From the NCBI GenBank assembly GCA_025201765.1, contig MU623348.1, positions 434,001 through 498,000 of the forward strand: DNA of 64,000 nt. The letters are read 5' to 3'. The translations under genes and the position numbers were made by a program. The notes under the pieces were generated by a model. That model worked only from the letters and a program-made list of their open reading frames with translations, was not told the origin of the DNA and searched no databases. Origin of the DNA: Daldinia sp. FL1419 (taxonomy: Eukaryota; Ascomycota; Sordariomycetes; Xylariales; Hypoxylaceae). Below, piece after piece: positions 56,301-64,000 of this stretch (position 1 is its first letter; each line of letters begins with the position of its first letter).

Positions 56301-58313
56301 AAATATTGGTTACTGCTTATGGTTAGCCCCTGTTTCCGACGGTGGACCGAGACACGCACGTCTTCCCCGTGGCGGCTCGGCTATCAGGTCCGCGTGGCTG
56401 GAATTGGTAACGATCGGAACCACAATTCATACCGTGTGTACGTGCTGACAACGTTTACTCATGTGCGTTAAACAGCGAAAGCACGATTTACGCCTTTGTT
56501 TGAGCCTTCGCCCCTTCAACTTCACGGGATTAGGGGTTTATAAGAAATAGGTGCTTAAATAATGCTAAAGCAAGTGAGATTGTTGCGCTTATGTTCCCTG
56601 TGTTAGAGAGGTCAGATGGGTAAACCCGTCCTCGCGGAGTCTTGACTCGTAAGTACACGCAGGTGTGTTGCATGTATCTACCTACCTAAGGTAGCCGATG
56701 CATCGCTACAGTCTTCGTGCAACCCATCCCAACTTACCATTGGAGCGGGACGAGGTTGTACTTAACACTGCTGCACCCCTTCTGTACAGCAGAAGTATTT
56801 TCATCTAAGACGGTCCGTATCGTAACACCTCTGGGCTCATCATGGTACGTTGATCTGAAGCCGTCTATATATCAACTGGGGCACCAAGACAGCGCAGTAA
56901 CTTGGCTACGTTAGGGTTAGGGGTAACACGGAAAAAAACTAGAGGCTATCGGATCTTGTAGGGTCGTACCATTGATCTACGCGTCCGCTCCTAGTACAAT
57001 AGCTTTGATCGAATGAAATGCGGTAGTCCCTTTTCAGTGCTAAATTTCGATGTACTGCGGCGCGATTCGCTAAAAGGAACAAGAGAGAAGGCGTTAGAAG
57101 TATACTCGGCTAAAAAAAAAAGATACTTCGTACGATCAGGTCCTAGTCGTAGGAATTGGATCACTTAAACGGGGTCTCGAATGATATAGGAACATCCTAA
57201 AGTGAGTGAGTCTTCACCAGCTGCGACTCAAGATTCATCTTACTTGCGTATGACCCCCGCATCTTGGCTCCTTCGGTCTTGTTGTACCTACTACGGAAAC
57301 AAATAAGTTAGAATAATTTGAGTCTCGAAGCCTATGAGGTCGTCGTCAGACCAATTCTGCTTAGTTGGGCAGCGATCGCGAAGGATTCCGCCCCCACAAG
57401 CCCCCGCTTGTGTCGAGGTGTCATTAAGAATTCCAACGCTATGAGGTAGTACGGGATATGCCTTGGATTCGTTCATCGAAATTTGGTGGACTAGATGCTA
57501 CTGCCCCTAGCCATTTTAGATAGGCTGAAGGGGCCACTAAACGCCCTATATACACTACACAGTATTTCGGATTGCCGGGTTATTCTGTTTTCAATAGTCT
57601 GATTCCGAACTGTAGGGATTAAATCCGAATGCGCGGGCTCGGGAGTAAATTGATAATAGCGAACCTTAACCCGAAATCGAGCCTCTTAAACCACTAAGTC
57701 ATTTTCATGCGGCCTCAGTCGTTACTCGACGTCAGCTGAGCCGATAAGCAATACTGTCAGAGACTATGGACTGTCTTCTTTAGGCGCTTTTCCCATCAAA
57801 AGTCCCTCGTCGACGATTTAAGCCGTGTTTGGAATGAATCAACACCCAGGACGGCAGTCATCGTCATCGTGCTTATCAAAATGAACCGAAGAGCCTTTGG
57901 CGCAATTCTTAATAGCTGATCCAATGCCCGTGTGGCTTACTGAAGATTCCAAATCCACCAGTTCCAACGCCATGTCTCATCAGAATAAGTAGAGCCTATA
58001 ATGCCGAACGCTGTACAACTGGCCTAGAACACTGTACAATTTGCTTTGGCATCCTTAGTTGAAAGTAAAATTCGGCTCGTAGTGCTCCACGACCCAGGAA
58101 GGTTCCCTGCTCTCGTTCTATATTGATCTCGTAATCCTGCTCATAAACCGACGGGATTCCTTCACCTAAGGGCTCAGTGAGGTGACTTTACAGAAAAGCC
58201 AAGCTGAGGCGCAACTGAAAGGTCTGCAAGCGGCGTGCTGTGGAATTGCGGCGTTCGTGTTAAAGTTCCCCAAGTTTTTGATCAATATTAAAAGTCGGTC
58301 GTAAAGGTTGTGC

Positions 58314-60168
58314 TTATGTAGATTTCCATAGATCTTTATATATAGCCCATTTTTGAAATCCTATAGAAGTATAACGTTAATATTAGGAATACTCATGGTT
58401 GGATGATGGAACTTACCCATCGACTGAAACCCCTCATAACCACCTTTAACAGCGTCGAGGAACACGCGTTTCATTCCTTGGTCTTTAAGTATGGTGACGC
58501 AAGCATCAAGTAATCTAATCATAACAGTATCTTTACTGATTGTCATCGCCGCATTGCCGTCTAAAGTCCGAGTCAGTTGAGAATATTCAAACAATTTTTG
58601 ATGAGCTTTGACTGTTACCAACCTGCAATGCAGATGCAAGCTACACCCCCCACATCAAATCCAATCGTCCGTGCCCAAGGGAGGTCGTGTGCCAATGAAC
58701 TAGCCTCATTCGGAGTGTATAATAATGCAGAAGCGATGATTTCCGATTGCTCCCATCCTAGGACAATATCGCTGATGCGGCCGTCTTGAGCGAGATTCAT
58801 GTATTGGTCGTACCAACCAGTATAGTCTTTGCGGGCGGACTCCTTTTCTACGAAGTCTGCAATTGAGGGAAAATCTTCGAATGTGCCTTGTCGGAAGGTC
58901 AGCCCGGAGGAAGGCGCTGACAATCCACCACTCGGCCAATCATCGATCCTCAAGAGCCAGTCGCAGATATCTTGACCACGGCCTGGAGCCTGGCCATCCA
59001 TTTGCCAACCCCGCCTCCGAAACCAACCTTCAGACGCAGAAGCGGCAGGTATGCCGCTTAGAAGGCGGGGGAACGTAGAACCCAATTGAATTCGGTCTAC
59101 CCCCCGTATTCTTTTAAGCTGTTTAAGAGCGTGCTCATACAGGCTGAGACCGATTCCCCGCCGCCGATATGCTGGCTTGACAATAATCATAGCCAACGAT
59201 CCGATAAGTCGCTCACCTTCTTTATCCACAAATGTAGTATAAGTTGCACAAAACCCGATAATTTCACGGTTTTCAGGGAGTCTCACGACAAAGTGCATCG
59301 CGTAACCGTCCCGCTGGAGTAATGATTGCAGGGGAAATTTCTCTAGGTGAAACTGATCCGGTAGACACTGATTCCAAAGCTCATGAACTGGAGCGACGTT
59401 AAGAGCATCCCAATTCTCCGGAGGCCAAAATTTCGGCTCTATCATCAGTGACTGCACATCCAACCCCGCGGTGCTTGTAGCCGTATTCTCGCCAAACAAA
59501 AGGGCTGCCGCGACTTGCAAATCAGAAGGCAAATATCCGGGTAGCTGGACAATCGTAGGAAAGCTTGCTTCTATGAGGCCGAGATCGTGTACGTTTTGAC
59601 ATGCCATGATGATTTGTGGGCGTTCTTCTCCTACCTTCCTTGCCATTAAGCCAATATCTACTTGCGAATTTTGACCGGTATAGGGAAGTCCTGAGATGAC
59701 GAAGATGATAACTTTAGCACGTGTGATGAAACCGACATGTGTACTGGTTAACCCGTTCCGCGCGGTGTATGGAACATGTCGAATCCACGGATGCCTGGCG
59801 GCTAAGGCCCGACCCAATGGCTCAAATGGGTCGTCGCCTTTACCAACATCTGGCTGGGCAGGCGGAACGACCGGTGTGAGAAGAACGACAATATCACCAT
59901 CGCCGAGTATCCTAGTAAGGGGGATGCAAGCCTGTATGCCACTTAGGTTAGTAAGATTTCACCATGTTGCTCTAGAAAACAGATATGAGTGAGTTGCGAT
60001 ATAGCCTAGCAAACTATCTTTCAGCGTAGAATCGTTCCCTAACTCGAATCGGGGAGTGATACAACGCTATAATGAGCTACTAACCTGGTGGTCCCTGATG
60101 AGGGTCACCTGGGACCGACGTGAGCCTCCACGGTGTCCGGACGTAGTGGCTGGTTGACCGGGAAGCAT
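58314..60168 (-). CDS. GNAT acetyltransferase with residual GH3 C-terminal segment (5'-truncated)
   Basis: Best model, minus strand: 60168-60085, 59931-58623, 58560-58417 and 58360-58314, 527 residues. The last two introns (62 and 56 nt) are secure. The first (153 nt, GTTAGT...ACAG) is less so. Residues 20 to about 165 match the end of a GH3 glycosidase (VTLIRDHQ, IVVLLTPVVPP, DPFEPLGRALAARHPWIRHV, then a region ending in AAALLFGE). The rest is a double GNAT fold: AMIIVKPAYRRRGIGLSLYEHALKQL is the acetyl-CoA loop of the first domain, and the second ends with GFQKWAIYKDLWKST. Fungal and bacterial relatives fuse a full GH3 beta-N-acetylhexosaminidase-type domain to GNAT. The roughly 350-residue barrel that should lie upstream is not found to 61.5 kb. 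The GNAT part may still work, or the locus may be decaying. Confidence 0.6.
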
Positions 60169-63100
60169 TTCTTAAAGCTACCAAATACCGAGCATGCACT
60201 TCATCCCCGATGAATTTTGGGTATTCCTGGGTTATATATTAGTATAAGTCAGAAGTAAAACTTGACTAGGATTGGCCTAGGTTGTCAGCAGACTATTCCA
60301 AAATTACTCACCAGTCTGGTCTCACCGAATGGTCGAAAATTTTATGACATAAGCATCATCAATGCCAGGCGTCTCCTATACTAGATTCTAGAAAGGAACT
60401 TTATGAGGCTTGTAACGCATGAAACGTTCCACACCAGCCAGGTGAAAATAGAATGTGGCGCTGCTATCGTACTGGGGGTTGTGTTAGGAGGATCTTTTCA
60501 GCTAGAGAGTCCAACAATTAGTGAATGAGCCAGGATAACGGCCGAAATGACCCTTTTCAATGATAGTATGGTACGGACAACCGGGACATGGACACAGGGG
60601 ATGGTAAGCCCACTGTAAAGTAATGCGATAAGAGAGAGGTAAGCGACTTGCCGCCACAGGAGCAGAGCTCCATTTGCCGCAGCAAGTATATTCCTTACTT
60701 TCGTATTACATACCTTGACGTACAGACGCCACGCCAAAAAACCATATGTATATAAAACTGCCTAATCGGATCCAATTAATAAAATCGAAGCCAATGTCCG
60801 TTTTGTAATAAAGGGCGACGGGCGGTGAAGAATAGTAGGTAATGTTCCACTAGTCTCCGCTCAGAATTCCGAGGAGTTAAAAGGAAGCTGACAATGTATA
60901 CGTTTTGATACCAGTACGGTAGTGGTGGTTGTATTTTTAAGGTCACTATCGAGAGAGTATCAGCGTCAGACAGATGCAACGCATGAAAATGGTGTAAGTG
61001 AAAAGAAGTCACCTACCTAAAAGCAGTTACACGGAGACTCGCCGGCTTCATTTATTCGTATAATAATAATAATAGTAGTAATAAGATTAATGCTAAGTTA
61101 AAATTGGTCTTTCGCTGCGAGAGGTAACGCAAGAGAAATGGCATATAGGGGGCATTAGAAGTGAATTGCCAGTCCAAGAATAGTACGGCATATGCTGTTC
61201 ACGTTTTCCTATACAGCTGGGGTCCAATCATAAACCCCTAGAGTTGCATGCGCATACTATTGTCCATGCTGGACGATACCTCCTGGCAGCTCAAATGTTT
61301 TCAGCACTGCTCGGAGCGACGCCAATCGTGTGGGGGTAACATTGGGTAATATAATGCTGCAGAACACACGCTGAGTGTGCACTGAGCATGTATAAATGAA
61401 CGTGCACACACACATGCCGCTGATTTTGCGACATCATGACGCCCTCGTTCGAGTCGCACATCATAAAAAGGTGTAAAAGGCAAAATATTCGTAAGATGCT
61501 TTGACGATAAAATTGACGGCGAATTTGAAAATGTACTAACTTGTCAAAGGATACATCTATACCTGTCTACCTGCAAGTTGGAGCTTGGAGCGTGACCTTG
61601 AACATAGGGAATGATTGGGAGTATCTTCCCCCCAACGCGAATAAGGGTTAAGGGAGTTGGTAGTACAAATGCAATGCAACACGCTGAAAAGCGTTGGAGG
61701 TCCCAGGACTCGATTAATTTTTTTTCTCTTGCTGAAGAATTTAGACCCTAGCCAGAAAAAAAAGCCCACAGAAACACAAGTATCGAAAAGGAAAGCTCTA
61801 AGGGTGCCCGTTCTTACTTTGGTACTCTAAATCATGTCCATATGCACATGGTGTTGTACCTTACCTGCCAAGGAGTCATACACGGGAACTACCTCCTCCT
61901 AACGCTTTGATTGCCCGTACGGGTAAGTCCGCACCGTAGCCTGCCTTGCTACATCATTTTACCTATGTTAGGTAGGTGCGAACCTTATTGTCGATGCGTT
62001 TACGTATATGCCTGCATTGGTGCATATAATATACTTGAGGTACGTATGATTGAGTATAACGGGCTTGGGGTCATCCTGGATGCCGACTTTTAGAAACATA
62101 GGTATACAATATGATATCGGATATGCCGAATATTTACAGCATCTCGTTACCTCGGAAACTTATGGGTTGCCCTGTATGTCAAGGCGGCTTAATTGTCTCT
62201 TGTACTACTCAATGCCTCTTCTTTTTTACCTACCTAATTACCAAAAGAATATACATATGCAACGTCGCATTAATAGAGATGTGTCTACAGAGGTTTCCTT
62301 TTAAGGCATTAACGGCCGTTTTATAAATTTGGTCTACCTATTATTGTCTACCGCGGCTGCTGATAGACTATCTCAAATTTGAAAGGCGTGATGATCTACA
62401 GATGGGGGAACGGTTAACCACCCCACCTCGCTTATAGCCGCGCTGAAGCCAGTGTAAAGTTAGCGTAAGCCAGCGTATTTACTAATTAGTCGCACCACTT
62501 TGCTTGTGTTACAGGTGTCACTACCTGCTTACTTTCAAGTTTCTTCACTTTCTGTCTTAGATCCCGACGCCCGGATTTTTCAGTAGAAGCGATATTAAAA
62601 TATCTAAAATAAGTATATACATTATTATGCCGACGACGGAATTCGGCATCTATCGATACGGCACGGTTTCTCATTTAAGCTATCTCGGTAACTCGGTAAA
62701 ACCTGCAGCTTTGAATACTGCGATTACTAAATACCTTCATGTTCACCGAGGTTAAGATATATGTATTGTATTCACTCCTGAACTACTAGGTATTTCATCA
62801 TGTCTATAACGACGGGCTACTAAAGGCCGGGAGGTTTTATTTTCTTTCCTTGCAAATGGCAGGCATCCGAACCGGCCTACACATACCGCTGTCTACAAGT
62901 TGTTCGTGTAGGTGGCTGAGTTACGCGTTAGACTTACATGTACTAGCACCTTCACGGCTTCCGACAACGCTCCGATAGCCTTAATACCGTTCGGCGGAGG
63001 ATACTCCCGTGACAAAACCCGTGTAGTACAGATAGCCTATCGTGCCATTTGCGTCATTCTCACTAGTGACGAGAAAGAGACTTACGTTGCTCGCTCGTAT

Positions 63101-64000
63101 AATCTCTCGCGTTACGCAAGCGTTTCTTCTATTTGGAAGTATTTGTGTAGGTTGTTGTTCCTTCTTAAAGGTGACCGGGGCGGAGCTGATTGAGGCTCCT
63201 TCAAAAAAAGGAAAAAGCAAGTGACTGCAGTCCGCATTTAGTTAAAAGTTGGAATAATTCCTATTCGTCACGCGCCGGACCCACTGCCTAGGTAGGTACC
63301 TATGTAGGAGGTAGTCTAAAAGGTCTCATATTCTTGGTGTACCCAACACCACCTCCTAGTAGAGCAAATATGTAGGTCGATACATTGCTGAACCACTCAC
63401 ACACATGAAGCAGTTTACCTATCTCGGCCGAAGGATCGAGTAAGATGGATAGAACGGGTAAGAAGACGTAGCAATACCATCTGTTAGTTTTACGGAATTG
63501 GGTCAATGCGATTTGGTTGTTGGTTGTTCTTGAACGATAAAATCCATATAATGATGGTCTAGATAGATGACGTTGTAAGTAGCCCAATATGATCCTGCAT
63601 ACATAGATTCGAGCAACAACTTTAAAGCATCTAGGGATGGAGGAACCGGGATATCGATAAGTTCTGTTTAAGAGGAGAATTCTCAAGGGCGTAAGATGCC
63701 GGTTTCTTGGTTCTTGAGGAGGATTTCCGAGAGCAGCCAACGGCACAACTGCAGATTGCATGTAAGAGCCTCGACGCCGTGAGATACTCTTATCCAATCA
63801 CGGCCATTGGGAATCCCGATATAGAAAGAATCGCCTAACACCCTACATATAACAATCGACATGACTATGAATTTTTGTTGGAGACGCGATAACGCGTTCC
63901 ATAGTTGACAAATTTGAGACTGATGACTTACAACAACTTGGTCCGGGGGGTTACTTTCACCGGTCTTGGCGACGTTTAGATGTAGCGCCTTTTTTTTTTT
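60169..64000. other. Gene-poor end of window
   Basis: No supported gene. Just upstream of the acetyltransferase (around 60215-60160, minus strand) another frame reads EYPKFIGDEVHARYLVALRNASRS, which resembles more of a GH3 C-terminal region out of frame, so further GH3 debris may be present. A 165-codon frame at 63300-63797 (-) has no recognisable features. TACCTAGGTA strings occur near 61970 and 63290. The window ends in a T run. Confidence 0.45.

Larger units (their letters stand above)
51526..58313. other. Long gene-poor region with microsatellites
   Basis: Nearly 6.8 kb without a gene I can support. It contains a (TAGG)n run near 52517-52542, a 9-bp AGCAGAAGC-type array near 54038-54106, a (AAAT)n run near 56264-56300 and TACCTAGGTA strings near 55070. 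Several frames of 60-155 codons (for example 54369-54833) lack any protein-family character, and I treat them as chance. Confidence 0.55.

Noticed and set aside
57610..57720. Possible second interrupted tRNA (minus strand, GACTTAGTGGTTTAAG and GGTTCG)
   Set aside because: No acceptor stem or anticodon arm can be formed; only scattered tRNA-like words.
63300..63797. 165-codon minus-strand frame
   Set aside because: No recognisable domain or signal; too weak to call.
1..64000. CRISPR arrays, bacterial operons, ribosome binding sites
   Set aside because: None present; splice signals and protein families are clearly fungal.

Overview
The window is nuclear DNA from a filamentous ascomycete (Pezizomycotina). 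Most multi-exon genes contain short introns of about 52-84 nt, with GTAAGT-like 5' sites and CTAAC/CTAAT branch points. The proteins are typically fungal: a Zn2Cys6 regulator, ABCC and MFS drug-type pumps, a Spo7 subunit, a 2EXR protein and a prenyltransferase (DMATS) remnant. The spacers are long and AT-leaning, rich in TACCTAGGTA/TAGGTAGG strings, and hold inverted-repeat elements whose arms differ mostly by C/T and G/A changes. That pattern resembles repeat-induced point mutation. All exon structures below were worked out by hand from splice signals and frame continuity.

1-21 kb, accessory and metabolism-like. A BAHD-type acyltransferase (+) faces a full-length ABCC transporter (-, four exons). 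A membrane-anchored M20 carboxypeptidase (+) follows, then a Zn2Cys6 regulator (-) divergent from a Dal5-type MFS permease (+). A 555-bp Mutator-like MITE with a 9-bp target duplication lies next, then a five-exon membrane-anchored amidohydrolase (+). Last comes a broken, truncated DMATS-type prenyltransferase (-). Together they look like the edge or remains of a secondary-metabolite locus. No PKS, NRPS or terpene synthase is present.

21-37 kb, housekeeping-like. This part holds an unrecognised nuclear-looking protein whose frame continues 114 codons past its first stop, a dual-specificity phosphatase, Spo7 (regulatory subunit of the Nem1-Spo7 lipin phosphatase), a 62-residue protein ending in a CaaX box, a CGI-58/Cld1-like alpha/beta hydrolase with a mitochondrial-type N-terminus, and a 2EXR protein.

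38-43 kb: two DHA1-type MFS multidrug pumps in tandem (+), one with four exons and one with a single exon.

43-48 kb, AT-rich and gene-poor. The key feature is a tRNA-Lys(CUU) gene (-) whose T-arm is interrupted by 61 nt with the signals of a spliceosomal intron: GTAAGT, GCTAAC and AG. Removing exactly that stretch restores a standard tRNA. Nearby are a RIP-like TIR element with a TA target duplication and a roughly 150-nt candidate structured RNA.

48-64 kb: a 1098-residue coiled-coil protein, then almost 7 kb with no supported gene, then a GNAT acetyltransferase gene (-). That gene still carries the C-terminal end of a GH3 domain but has lost the GH3 barrel. The remainder shows no supported gene.
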